Source of the DNA: Gemmatimonadetes bacterium 13_1_20CM_4_69_16
GTDB taxonomy: Bacteria > Gemmatimonadota > Gemmatimonadetes > Gemmatimonadales > GWC2-71-9
Direction: 5' to 3'
Length of the DNA stretch: 60,547 nucleotides
Assembly (NCBI GenBank): GCA_001919865.1
Contig: MNIR01000063.1
Coordinates: 1-60,547 of the forward strand
Part shown: in pieces, positions 40,378-50,100 of the stretch
Numbering within the stretch: position 1 is the first letter of the stretch
Layout of the letters: each line of letters starts with the position of its first letter
Notes under the pieces: model-generated
Databases searched by the model: none
What the model was told of the DNA's origin: nothing
What the model saw: the letters and a program-made list of their open reading frames with translations, nothing else
Position numbers and translations under genes: made by a program

Positions 40378-40746
40378 ATGGAGATCATTCTGCGAGAAGA
40401 CGTGCAGCACCTCGGGGCAGCGGGCGACGTCGTCAAGGTGAAGGACGGCTACGCGCGCAACTACCTCCTCCCGAAGGGGCTCGCGTACCCCGCCACCGAG
40501 GCGAATAAGAAGAAGATCGCCTACGAGGCGGAGCGCATCGCCCGACAGCGCGCCACCGAGAAGACCGCCGCTCAAACCGAGGCCGGGCGGCTCGCCGATG
40601 TCCAGCTCACCTTCGCGGTCAAGGTGGGCGAGGAGGACAAGCTGTACGGATCGATCACGGCGGGCGACGTCCAACGCAAGCTCGAGGAGCTCGGCATCCA
40701 CGTGCGCTCGCTCGGACGGAACAAACGGATGCGCGCGACGCTATGA
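40378..40746 (+). CDS. rplI: Large ribosomal subunit protein bL9, C-terminally truncated
   Basis: 122 residues against a usual ~148. The N-terminal rRNA-binding domain and connecting helix are normal (MEIILREDVQHLGAAGDVVKVK, GYARNYLLPKGLAYPAT, KVGEEDKLYGSITAGDVQRKLEELGIHV). The expected C-terminal domain (the K-x-I-x-L-x-E-P-I-K-x-L-G strand and after) is replaced by RSLGRNKRMRATL and a stop. Either a deletion or frameshift near 40705. Overlaps rsfS by ATGA. Confidence 0.88.
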   Translation: MEIILREDVQHLGAAGDVVKVKDGYARNYLLPKGLAYPATEANKKKIAYEAERIARQRATEKTAAQTEAGRLADVQLTFAVKVGEEDKLYGSITAGDVQRKLEELGIHVRSLGRNKRMRATL

Positions 40747-41174
40747 CTAGCAGGAGTCGGGGGGGCGGCGGGACGCGGGGAGGAGCCGGGCGCCCCGCCA
40801 AGCGCGCCGTCGTGCCGGCGCGGGCGGCGCTGCGACTCGTGACCGCAGCGCTGCTCGATCGCAAGGCGGTCGAGCCGCTGGTACTGGACCTGCGAGAGCT
40901 CAGCGCCGCCACCGACTACTTCGTAATCGTGTCAGGAACGTCCGACGCGCACGTGCGGGGGATGGCGGAACACTTGATGACGGCGCTTGCGCCGCATGGT
41001 ATCGCGCCGCACCATGTGGAGGGGTTGACGCAGGGTCGCTGGGTGTTGCTCGACTATGTGGATTTCGTAGTGCATGTGTTCCATCCCGAGCTGCGGGCCT
41101 TCTATCAGCTCGAGCGGTTGTGGGGCGATGCTCCGGTGCTGGCCGGAGACACGCGGGACGGCGGGCCGAGTTGA
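40743..41174 (+). CDS. rsfS: Ribosomal silencing factor RsfS
   Basis: 143 residues; after a 30-residue Gly/Arg-rich extension comes the RsfS core: VTAALLDRKAVEPLVLDLREL, ATDYFVIVSGTSDAHVRGMAEHL, and GRWVLLDYVDFVVHVFHPELRAFYQLERLWGDAPVL. Binds uL14 and blocks subunit joining in starvation. An internal start would remove the basic extension, which could also be real. Confidence 0.92.
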   Translation: MTSRSRGGGGTRGGAGRPAKRAVVPARAALRLVTAALLDRKAVEPLVLDLRELSAATDYFVIVSGTSDAHVRGMAEHLMTALAPHGIAPHHVEGLTQGRWVLLDYVDFVVHVFHPELRAFYQLERLWGDAPVLAGDTRDGGPS

Positions 41175-41187
41175 AAGGATGATCCCC

Positions 41188-44100
41188 ATGCGACGGATCG
41201 CGGGAGCGGTGGCGGTGCTGGTGCTCGCGGGCACCGCGCCGCTGGTGGCGCAGTACTTCGGGCAGAACAAGGTCCAGTACCGGACTTTCGACTTCCAGAT
41301 CATCCAGACCGAGCACTTCGAGGTCTACTACTATCCGGCCGAGCGCGTGGCGGCGCTCGACGCCGCCCGCATGGCGGAGCGCTGGTACGCCCGCCTGTCC
41401 CGCGTGCTGCACCACGAGTTTCAGGGACGCAAGCCGATCATCTTATACGCGTCCCAGTCCGACTTCCAGCAGACGAACGTCGTCGACGCCTCCGGCGAGG
41501 GGTTGGGGGGGGTCACCGAGTTCTTCAAGCACCGCATGGTGCTGCCGTTCACCGGTTCCTACGCCGAGCTCGAGCACGTCATCGGGCACGAAATGGTGCA
41601 CCAATTCCAGTACGACGTGTTCAGCCGGGGTCGGATCGGGGCAGGGGTGCAGACGCTCATCAACGTGAACCCGCCGCTCTGGTTCATGGAAGGGATGGCC
41701 GAGTACCTGTCGCTCGGGCCGATCGACAACCACACCGCGATGTGGCTGCGCGACGCCTCGCTCGAGGGCCACCTGCCGACCATCGAGCAGCTCACCTACG
41801 ACCCCCGGATCTTCCCCTATTACTTCGGGCACGCCCTCTGGGCCTACATCGGCGAGAAGTGGAGCGACGAGGTGATCGGGGAGATCCTCCAGGGCTCCAC
41901 GGCGAGCGGCGTCGAGGGCGCGTTCAAGCGGGCGCTGGGGCTTTCGCTGGACGATCTCTCGAGCGAGTGGCGGGACGCGGTGCAGACCACCTACCTGCCC
42001 CAGCTCGCCGAGCATTACCGCGCGCGCCGCATCGCCCAGCCCGTGCTCACTCGCAAGCGGTCGGACGGCACGCTCCATATCGCACCGGCGCTCTCGCCCG
42101 ACGGCCGCGACATCGCCTACTTCAGCGAACGGAAGTCGTTCTTCGTCGACCTCTACCTCGCGGACGCGGAGACCGGCCGGGTGAAGCGGCGGCTCACCAA
42201 GGCCACCCTCAGCAACAACTACGAGAGCCTGCGGTTCATCAACTCCGCGGGGTCGTTTTCGCCGGACGGGCGCTACTTCGCGATCGCGGCGAAGCACAAC
42301 GACAAGGACGACCTCGTCATCCTCGACGTCAAGAAGGACGAGGAGGTGCGTCGCATCACGGTGCCCCTGAACGGGTTGATCACGCCGGCCTGGTCCCCCG
42401 ACGGCAAGCAGCTCGTGTTCACGGGGTTCGACGGCGGGCTGTCCGACCTGTTCGTCGTCAACGCCGACGGCACCGATCTGCGGCGCCTCACCAACGACAA
42501 GTACGCCGATCTCCACCCCGCCTGGTCCCCGGACGGCAAGACGATCGCGTTCGCGACTGACCGCGGCCCGGCGACCGACTTCGGCGCACTACGCTTCGGG
42601 AACATGCGGATCGCCCTGTACCACCTGGAGAACGGCGCGATCGAAACGCTGCCTCGCATGGAGCACGGCAAGAACATCAACCCGGCGTGGGCGCCCGACG
42701 GGCGTTCGATCGCCTTCGTCTCGGATCGGACGGGGATCAGCAACATCTACCTGTACGACTTGGGCGATCACAATCTGTACCAGCTCACCGACCTGTTCAC
42801 GGGCGCCGAGGCGTTCACCCCGCTCTCGCCCGTCCTCTCGTGGGCGCGGCAGGCGGACCGGATGGCGTTCGCGTACTACGAGGAGGGTGAGTACAACGTC
42901 TACGCGGTGGACAACCCGCGGTCGCTGCGACGCCAGCCCTTCCAGGAGCCCGCCGTGCCGCCTGTGACCTCACTCTTGGCCGCGACCCGGCGCGACACCG
43001 TCCGCTCCGCCACGCCGGCCGCCGAGGTCACGTCGATCGAGCAGCCGCGCGCCGCCGCGTCGGTGTACCGCTCGCCCACCGGCTTCCGCGCCTCGAACAC
43101 CTCACCCCAAAAGGTCGACTCCGGGACCACTGCGACGCCGGTATCGGTGCGGACGCTGCTCGACTCGGCCACCACGTTGCCCGATACCAGCGAGTTTACG
43201 TTCAAGGCCTACCACACGCGCTTCACCCCCGACTATGTGGCGCGGCCGACCATCGGCTACGAGCGCAACAACTTCGGACGGGGGTTCTTCGGCGGCACGG
43301 CGATTTCGCTCTCGGACATGCTCGGCAACCACACGCTCGTGTTCGCCGGCGCCGTGAACGGGCGTCTCTCCGAGGCGCAGGTGCTGGCCGCATACATCAA
43401 CCAGGCGCACCGCCTGAACTGGGCCGTCGGCGCTACCCAGCAGCCGTACTACTTCTACCAGCCCACCACGGTGGAGAATGTCGCACCCGACACGTCCATC
43501 CTCACCGTGGGCATCCGGCGCTTCGTGATCCGGGAAGGCTTCGTCGAGACGTACTACCCGTTCAGCCGGTTCAGCCGCGTGGAGCTCGGTGTGCACGCGG
43601 TGAACATCACCGACGCGGTGCTCCAGCAGCAATACCTCGTGGATCGGAACGGCATTATCTTCGCGCAGTCCGACCTCCAGACCATCAGCAACCCGTCGAT
43701 CTCGTACGTGTCGCCTTCGTTGGCGCTGGTGCACGACAATTCCCTGTTCGGCTACGTCGGTCCGTTCGCCGGCTCCCGCTACCGCTTGCAGGTGAACCCG
43801 AACTTCGGCGACTGGCAGTTTGTCGGCGGGCTCGCGGACTGGCGACGCTATTTCTTCGCCCGGCCGTTCACGTTCGCGTTCCGCGGTCTGTTCTTCGGCC
43901 GCTTCGGACGCAACGGCGACGAGTTCCCCGTGTTTCTCGGGACCACCGAGCTGCTGCGCGGCTATACGGCGGGCTCGCTCATCAACAACGAATGCGCGAA
44001 TTCCACTACGACGACGACCGGTCGGACCGGCTGCTCCGAGCTCGACCAGTTGATCGGCTCGAGGATCGCGGTGGCAGGGGCGGAGCTGCGGTTCCCGCTC

Positions 44101-44382
44101 ACCCGCAACCTGGTGCTGGGATTCCTGCCGGTGGGGCTGCCCCCGATCGAGGGCGCGATCTTCTACGACATGGGGCTGGCCTGGGAGTCAGGCTCGGTCA
44201 TCAAGTGGCGCCGCGACGCGGGTCAGGATCCGGAGGTGTTCCGCCAGCCGCTGCGGAGTTGGGGCGGATCGATTCGCGTCAACTTCCTGGGGTTCGTCGT
44301 GGTGCGCTTCGACTACACCAAGCCACTCGACCGGCTCAGCAACAAGGCGTACTGGACGGTGAGCCTCGGCCCAACGTTCTAA
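41188..44382 (+). CDS. Protease-like / TolB propeller / outer-membrane barrel fusion
   Basis: About 1064 residues, signal peptide VAVLVLAGTAPLVAQ. Residues 25-280 are a peptidase MA-like gluzincin domain with H134-E135-M-V-H138 and Glu168 (WFMEGMAEY). Residues 300-590 hold WD40-like TolB/PD40 blades (ALSPDGRDIAYFSE, AWSPDGKQLVFTG, AWSPDGKTIAFATD, AWAPDGRSIAFVSD). Residues 690-1064 resemble a BamA/surface-antigen barrel (NFGRGFFGGTAISLSDMLGN, WGGSIRVNFLGFVVVRFDYTKP). Likely an outer-membrane protein with periplasmic protease and propeller. ATG at 41188 follows AAGGA by nine bases. Confidence 0.85.
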   Translation: MRRIAGAVAVLVLAGTAPLVAQYFGQNKVQYRTFDFQIIQTEHFEVYYYPAERVAALDAARMAERWYARLSRVLHHEFQGRKPIILYASQSDFQQTNVVDASGEGLGGVTEFFKHRMVLPFTGSYAELEHVIGHEMVHQFQYDVFSRGRIGAGVQTLINVNPPLWFMEGMAEYLSLGPIDNHTAMWLRDASLEGHLPTIEQLTYDPRIFPYYFGHALWAYIGEKWSDEVIGEILQGSTASGVEGAFKRALGLSLDDLSSEWRDAVQTTYLPQLAEHYRARRIAQPVLTRKRSDGTLHIAPALSPDGRDIAYFSERKSFFVDLYLADAETGRVKRRLTKATLSNNYESLRFINSAGSFSPDGRYFAIAAKHNDKDDLVILDVKKDEEVRRITVPLNGLITPAWSPDGKQLVFTGFDGGLSDLFVVNADGTDLRRLTNDKYADLHPAWSPDGKTIAFATDRGPATDFGALRFGNMRIALYHLENGAIETLPRMEHGKNINPAWAPDGRSIAFVSDRTGISNIYLYDLGDHNLYQLTDLFTGAEAFTPLSPVLSWARQADRMAFAYYEEGEYNVYAVDNPRSLRRQPFQEPAVPPVTSLLAATRRDTVRSATPAAEVTSIEQPRAAASVYRSPTGFRASNTSPQKVDSGTTATPVSVRTLLDSATTLPDTSEFTFKAYHTRFTPDYVARPTIGYERNNFGRGFFGGTAISLSDMLGNHTLVFAGAVNGRLSEAQVLAAYINQAHRLNWAVGATQQPYYFYQPTTVENVAPDTSILTVGIRRFVIREGFVETYYPFSRFSRVELGVHAVNITDAVLQQQYLVDRNGIIFAQSDLQTISNPSISYVSPSLALVHDNSLFGYVGPFAGSRYRLQVNPNFGDWQFVGGLADWRRYFFARPFTFAFRGLFFGRFGRNGDEFPVFLGTTELLRGYTAGSLINNECANSTTTTTGRTGCSELDQLIGSRIAVAGAELRFPLTRNLVLGFLPVGLPPIEGAIFYDMGLAWESGSVIKWRRDAGQDPEVFRQPLRSWGGSIRVNFLGFVVVRFDYTKPLDRLSNKAYWTVSLGPTF

Positions 44383-44401
44383 CTCCGTATCGCTAAAACA
44401 C

Positions 44402-44430
44402 TTGCGCTGGCCTCGCCGGTTGTCTATCTT
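44402..44430 (+). promoter_or_regulatory. Promoter for the SPOR lipoprotein operon
   Basis: TTGCGC (44402-44407), 17-bp spacer, TATCTT (44425-44430), leaving a leader of about 10 nt before the TTG start at 44447. Starts the run through smc. Confidence 0.5.
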
Positions 44431-44446
44431 GTCCGGCGAGGCCATT

Positions 44447-45874
44447 TTGGTTACGCGTGCGCGGTTCTTCCTCCTCGCCAGCCTAGGGCTGTGGGGCTGC
44501 CGGTCCCGAGCGCCCGCGGGTGCCTCGTCCCAACCCGCCAACTCACAAGCAGTTACACGCTCACCTGACCGTCCCCCGGTGGGCGGCGCGCGCACCGCCG
44601 GCGTCGCCGTTCGCATCCCGACCCGCGGCGGAACGCCACGGGTGTATCGGCTCCCGGATCTTGCCGAGATCCCCAACGTGATTCACGGCAAGCTGCCCGC
44701 GGTTGACGGTGTTGTCGGACTCGACCCGGAGTCGGAATTCCTGTTCGTGATGACGGATAAGAAGGACCTCGTGTCCCTCGATTTGGGGAGCGGTCGCGTC
44801 GACACGGTGGTGCACGCGATCGCGCAGGCGGCGCTCGGACCGGACGGCACGCTGTATACGGTGGACGCGAAGCGACACGTCGTCTCGGTCGCGCGGCGCG
44901 TGCGGTTCGCTTGGCCCCAGCCGCTGGGCGGCGTGCCGCGCGAGCTGTTCGGTGGCACCGATCAACGCCTCGTGGCGGTCGACCCACCCAAACTCATCAC
45001 CGCGGCGCCCGACCAGCCGCCCAGCAGCCGGACGATCCCCGTGGGTGGCGACGTTGCGGCGACGCGCTGGGGTGACCTCATCGCCGTGGCGAGCGATTCG
45101 GGCGTCCTGCTGCTGGATGCCCTGGGACGGCGCGAGCCGGCATTCGTGCGGCTCGAGGATCATCCGCGCGCGCTCGTTTTCTCCCCCTCCGGACACCGCA
45201 TCTACGTGGCGCGGCGTACCGAGCCGGGGCTCGCCGTGATCGACCGCTACGAGCACGCGGAGATCGACGGGGTCGCGCTGCCGACGCCGGCGGCGACGAT
45301 CCGTCTCGATCCGTTGGGACGGTGGTTGCTGGCGCGCCCGACCGTGGGGGATTCGGCGTGGCTAGTGGACCTGCCGGTGAAACGGCTGGTCGGCTCGGTG
45401 GCGACGGCGTGGCGTGTGGATCTCCCCGCGATCGGTCCGGACGGCTCGTTGCTGGTGCGGCAGGGCGACGACGTCGCCGCGTACCGGCCGGATTCCCTGG
45501 TCGTGACGGGCCGGGTGAAGGGCGGGGGCGCGGACCTGTGGACGCTGACCGGCTGGCGGCCGCGCGGCAGCTACCGCTCGACGTTCGCCGACGCGGCCGG
45601 CCCGGCGGGGCAGCCGGCGACCGGCGCGCCGGCCGATTCGGCGGCGGGCGAGGGGCTGCTGTACGTGCAGGTGTCCACCTCGCAGAACGAGGCGTGGTCA
45701 AGCGAAATGGCCCAGCAGCTCACCCGCGCCGGGCTGGCTGCGCGCGTGCTTCCGCCGCACGGGCCGGACGACGGCTATCGCGTCGTGCTGGGCCCGTACC
45801 CGACACGCGCGCAGGCCGAGGCCATCGGCCGAAAGCTCGGCCGCCCGTTCTGGATCTACCAGCCCGCGCCATGA
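44447..45874 (+). CDS. Lipoprotein with beta-propeller and C-terminal SPOR domain
   Basis: About 475 residues from a TTG at 44447, giving MVTRARFFLLASLGLWGC with lipobox LWGC. Middle: propeller-like repeats (VVGLDPESEFLFVMTDKKDLVSLDLGSGRVD, ALVFSPSGHRIYVARRTEPG, TIRLDPLGRWLLARP). C-terminal 75 residues are a SPOR domain (LLYVQVSTSQNEAWSSEMAQQLTRAGLAARVLPP) that binds denuded peptidoglycan. An upstream in-frame ATG (44402) lies inside the promoter and is rejected. Overlaps the next gene by ATGA. Confidence 0.75.
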   Translation: MVTRARFFLLASLGLWGCRSRAPAGASSQPANSQAVTRSPDRPPVGGARTAGVAVRIPTRGGTPRVYRLPDLAEIPNVIHGKLPAVDGVVGLDPESEFLFVMTDKKDLVSLDLGSGRVDTVVHAIAQAALGPDGTLYTVDAKRHVVSVARRVRFAWPQPLGGVPRELFGGTDQRLVAVDPPKLITAAPDQPPSSRTIPVGGDVAATRWGDLIAVASDSGVLLLDALGRREPAFVRLEDHPRALVFSPSGHRIYVARRTEPGLAVIDRYEHAEIDGVALPTPAATIRLDPLGRWLLARPTVGDSAWLVDLPVKRLVGSVATAWRVDLPAIGPDGSLLVRQGDDVAAYRPDSLVVTGRVKGGGADLWTLTGWRPRGSYRSTFADAAGPAGQPATGAPADSAAGEGLLYVQVSTSQNEAWSSEMAQQLTRAGLAARVLPPHGPDDGYRVVLGPYPTRAQAEAIGRKLGRPFWIYQPAP

Positions 45875-47184
45875 GCGCACGACCACTCCCGCGCTCGCGT
45901 CTCGACAACCTCATCCCTCCACTGCTCGACGGGCAATCGCTGGTAGCCCTCGTGCCCGCCACCGGGGACCTCAAGTGGGCCGCGGCGGCGGCGTGGGACG
46001 TCGCGCGCGCGGCGGCGCAACACGGCCGGCGCGTGGCGCTGGTCGACCTCTGGATCGAGGACCCCACTCTGCACGAGGTGGTGGGGCTCGCCCCGACTGA
46101 GGGCATCGTGGACGCGTTCGAGTACGGTGTCTCGCTCACGAAGGCGGCGCACGAGGTGGACCACGTGTTCTTCATCGCGGCGGGCGCGTACACGGCGCAC
46201 TCGGGAGAGCTCTTCGGGCACGAGCGCTGGAAGAAGCTACACGGCGGGTTCCGCGTGGAAGGCGCGCTGTTGTTGCTCTATCTCTCCGCGGGCGCGCTGG
46301 CGCGGCTGTCGGCCGTGCCGGACGGCCTGATCGTGCTTGCCCCGGAGGGCTTCGAGCCGGAGTCGTCCATCGGCCAGGGAGTCACTGCGGCGCTCGAGCG
46401 TGGCATGCCGCTCGTCGGGGTGGTGAGAGAGCGTTGGACGCCCGGCGCTGCGCCGGACCCGCACGCGGCGCCCTCCTCCCCCTCGTTCCCTAGCCCGCGA
46501 CCATCGCGACCCGTGCTGCTGCCGCACCCGGAGGCGCGGATCGCCCGTCATCGCACCCGGCCCGTGCTGGTCGCGGCCACGCTGGTGGCGGGAGCGGCGG
46601 GGAGTTGGGCGCTCCTGGCGACCGGCGGCGAGGCGGGACGGGCCAGCGGCGCGGAGCACCGCGCCGCCGTCACCGCGCGCGCTGCGCGACCGGTGCGGCC
46701 GACCGGCGCTCCGGCGCCGCGGATGGACTCGCTCCCCTGGACTGTGCAGCTCGCCGCCTACGCGAGGGTCGACAAGGCGCTCGGGTTGGCCGACCGGCTC
46801 GCGGCCCGCGATCTACCGGCCTTCGTTACGCCGGTCGCGCTCGCGGGACGGCGGGGGGGCGCCGCGGTCTGGTACCGCGTGCTCGCCGGCGCGTTCACGA
46901 CCCGCGACTCGGCAGCGGCGGCGCGTGCGACGCTGTGGGCGCGGGGCATGGCCCCCAAAGGGCAAGGCGACCTGTTGCGGGCGCCCTACTCCTTCTCGCT
47001 CGCGCAAACCGGCCGGCCGGACGGGCCCCGCGCGCGCGGCATTCCGGCCACCCGCTGGGGCACGGAAGGCGCCCTCGTCGTCGGCGCCTTCGAAACCCCC
47101 GAGCAAGCGAGTCTCGCCGAGGCGCAGCTCAAGCGCGCCCGCATTCGGGCCACCCTTGTGACACGGATGGGGACCAAACCATGA
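45871..47184 (+). CDS. Membrane protein: degenerate ParA/BY-kinase-like domain plus SPOR repeats
   Basis: About 437 residues. Residues 25-200 look like a ParA/MinD/BY-kinase fold (SLVALVPATGDLKWAAAAAWDVARAAAQHGRRVALVDLW, LSAVPDGLIVLAPEG) but the P-loop Lys-Ser/Thr is absent (PATGDLKW), so ATP binding is doubtful. One membrane helix follows (VLVAATLVAGAAGSWALLA), then two SPOR-like domains (LPWTVQLAAYARVDKALGLADRL; TEGALVVGAFETPEQASLAEAQLKRA). Cytoplasmic sensor linked to a peptidoglycan-binding periplasmic part, coupled to smc. Inference only. Confidence 0.7.
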   Translation: MSARPLPRSRLDNLIPPLLDGQSLVALVPATGDLKWAAAAAWDVARAAAQHGRRVALVDLWIEDPTLHEVVGLAPTEGIVDAFEYGVSLTKAAHEVDHVFFIAAGAYTAHSGELFGHERWKKLHGGFRVEGALLLLYLSAGALARLSAVPDGLIVLAPEGFEPESSIGQGVTAALERGMPLVGVVRERWTPGAAPDPHAAPSSPSFPSPRPSRPVLLPHPEARIARHRTRPVLVAATLVAGAAGSWALLATGGEAGRASGAEHRAAVTARAARPVRPTGAPAPRMDSLPWTVQLAAYARVDKALGLADRLAARDLPAFVTPVALAGRRGGAAVWYRVLAGAFTTRDSAAAARATLWARGMAPKGQGDLLRAPYSFSLAQTGRPDGPRARGIPATRWGTEGALVVGAFETPEQASLAEAQLKRARIRATLVTRMGTKP

Positions 47185-50100
47185 GACTGACCCGACTGGA
47201 GCTGTCGGGCTTCAAGTCCTTCGCCGGCACGGTGGAGCTGCCGTTCGACGCGGGCGTCACCGCGATCGTCGGGCCCAACGGGTGCGGCAAGTCGAACATC
47301 TCCGACGCCGTGCGCTGGGTGCTGGGGGAGCAGTCACCCCGCTTGCTGCGCGGCGGCAAGATGGAGGATGTCATCTTTCAGGGGTCGACCGGGCGGCGCC
47401 CCGTGAACGTGGCGGAGGTGTCGCTGGTGTTCGACAACGCCGACGGCACGCTGCCCGTCGCCTACCAGGAAGTGGTCGTCACGCGGCGCCTATCTCGCTC
47501 GGGCGGGAGCGAATACCTCCTGAACCGCTCGGCGGTGCGCCTGCGGGACGTGCAGGACCTGCTCCGCGGGACCGGCCTCGGCGCGGACGCCGCGGTGGTC
47601 ATGGAAGCGCGGATGATCGAAGCGCTGCTCTCCGAGAAGGCAGAAGAGCGGCGGGCGCTGTTCGAGGAGGCGGCGGGCATCGGCCTGTACCGTGACCGGA
47701 GGAAGAGTACCGAGCGACGGCTGGAGGAGACGACGGCCGACCTGGCGCGCCTCGAAGATCTGATCGGCGAGGTGCAGACGCAGGTGCGCTCGCTGGCGCG
47801 GCAGCGCGGCAAGGCGGAGCGGTACGGCAAGATGATCGAGGAGCGTTTCGGGATCGCGCTGACGCTGGTGCGGCGCGAGCTCGAGGACTTCGAGATCGCG
47901 TTGGGCAGCCTGGGCCAGCGCAGCGCGGAACTGACCGCGGCGCTGCCGGCCGAGCGGACTCGTTTGGCGGAGGCCGAGCGGGCGCGCGAGGCACAGGCGC
48001 AGGCGCGGCACACGGCCGAGGCACGCCGCACCGAGCTGGAGCGACGCCGCGCCGACGCGCAGGTCGACGTCGGGCGACTGGAGGGCGATCTCGCCCTCGC
48101 GGCCGAGCGGCTGCGCAACGCGGGGCAGCGGCGGGTCACGGCGGGGCAGCGCCGCGAGCAGGAACAGACGCGGGCGGCGCAGGCGGAGCGGGAGCGCACC
48201 GCCGCCGCGGCCGAGTGCGAGACGGCCGAGCGCGACTCGGCGACCGTTCAGGCCGAGCTGACGGGTCGGAGCGCGCGCGAGCAGGAGGTGCGGGAGAGCC
48301 TGCTGGCGCAGCGCGCCACGGTGCGCCAGCTGGAAGAAAGCCTGCTGCGTCGCGTCGAGGAGCTCCGGGCGCTCGAGGGGGAGCGCACGGCGTTGGAGCG
48401 GGAGCGGGCCGAGCTGCGGACGCTGCTGGGGCACGCCGCACACGAGCGGACCGCTCGGGAAGCGGCCGAGCAGGCGGCGACGGCGCAGGCGAGCTCCCTG
48501 GCGCAGCGCGCTGCGGCCCAGGCGCGAGCGACGGTGCAGGCGGCGGACGAGTTGGAACGAGCGCGGCGCCGCGTGGCGGAGTTGAAGGAGCAGGAGACGC
48601 GCGGACGCGCCATCCGACGCCAAACGGAGGAAGCCTTGGCGCAGCTGACGGCGCGCCGCGACGCGCTCGCGGAGCTCGAGCGCGAGCGCGTCGGGCTCGC
48701 CCCCGCAGCCCAGGCGCTCCTGAAAGACCGGGGCCAGTTCGGCGACGCCGTGGTGGGCCCGCTCGCCGACTTCGTGCGCGCGAGCCACCGCGACGCCGCG
48801 CTCGCCGAGCGGCTGCTCGGAGACTGGCTGCATGCGGTTCTGGTGCGCGACGCGGCGGCGATCGACGCCATCCGCGCCTGGCACGAGCAGGCGCAGCCCG
48901 GCCCGCTCGTGCTGCTCCCCTGCGAGCCGGGCCCCGTAGTCGCGGCAGGCGCTCATCCCCTGCAGGACGGGCTGACCGTCCAAGGACCGGCAGGCGCGTG
49001 GGTGGGGGCGTTGCTCGCGGGACTCGAGGTGCTGGAGGGAGGAGGCGGCCGCGCGCTACGGCGCGCCAACGGCGCCGTGTTCCTGGACGGCGGCCCGGCC
49101 GCGGGAGGACCATTGCAGCGGCACGCCGAGCTCGACGCGCTCGAGCACGAAGTGCGCGAGACGGAAGCCGCGGGCGGCCGCGCCGCCGCCGCGCTCGACC
49201 GGACGCTGGCCGAGCTCGCCGCAGCGGAAGCGGCGTTCAACGTGGCCGGCGAGGCAGCCGAGCGGACACGGCAGCAGGAGCTGGAGGCCGGCGGCCTGAA
49301 GGGGGAGGCCGAGCGCGCCGCGGCGCACGCGCGCCGCGAAGCCGCCGACGCCGCCGCCGAGGTGGGCCGGCTGTCGCGACGGCTGGAGGAGGTCGAGGAG
49401 CGGCTCGCGACGCTCGGGACACAGCTCGAGCAGCACGAGCTGGAGCGGGTGCGGCTGGACGAGCGGTTGGGGGGAGAGCGGTCGCGCCTCGTGGACCTCG
49501 AGGCCCAGCAGGAAGCGGCCCGCGAGCAGCGGGTGCACTGGCAGGTCGAGGCCGCCCAGGTCGAGGCACGCGTCACCGCCGCGCGGGAGCGTGCGGCGCG
49601 CTCCGGCGGGGATGCCGACCTCGCGCGCCACCAGGGGGCGAGCCTGGGCGACGAAATCGCGACCCTGGACCGCGATGCCACAACGCTCGCCGCGCAGCAG
49701 TCGGAGTGGGAGGAGGCCCTGAAAGAGCGCCGCCTGGCGCTCGGCGCCCTCGAGACCGCGGCCCAGGAGGCCGCCGCCGACGTGCAGCAGGCGGAAGCGC
49801 GGCTCACCGCGGCGGAGGCGGCGCTGGAGGAGGTCCGGAAGGCCCTCGAAGCCCTCGGCGCGAGCGAGCACAAGCTCGAGCTCGAGCGCACCGAGATCGC
49901 GGGGCGCAAGCGTGGGCTGATCGAGCGCGTGGAAGCCGAGTGGCGCAAGCCGCTCGACCAACTGCTCGCCACGGCGCCGGAGGTGGCCGGCGACGTGGCG
50001 TGGCTCCGCCAGGAGAACGAGCGCCTCACGGGCGCGATCGATGCCGTCGGCCCTGTCAACGCGCTGGCCGTCGAGGAGCACGCCGAAGAAATGAAGCGCC

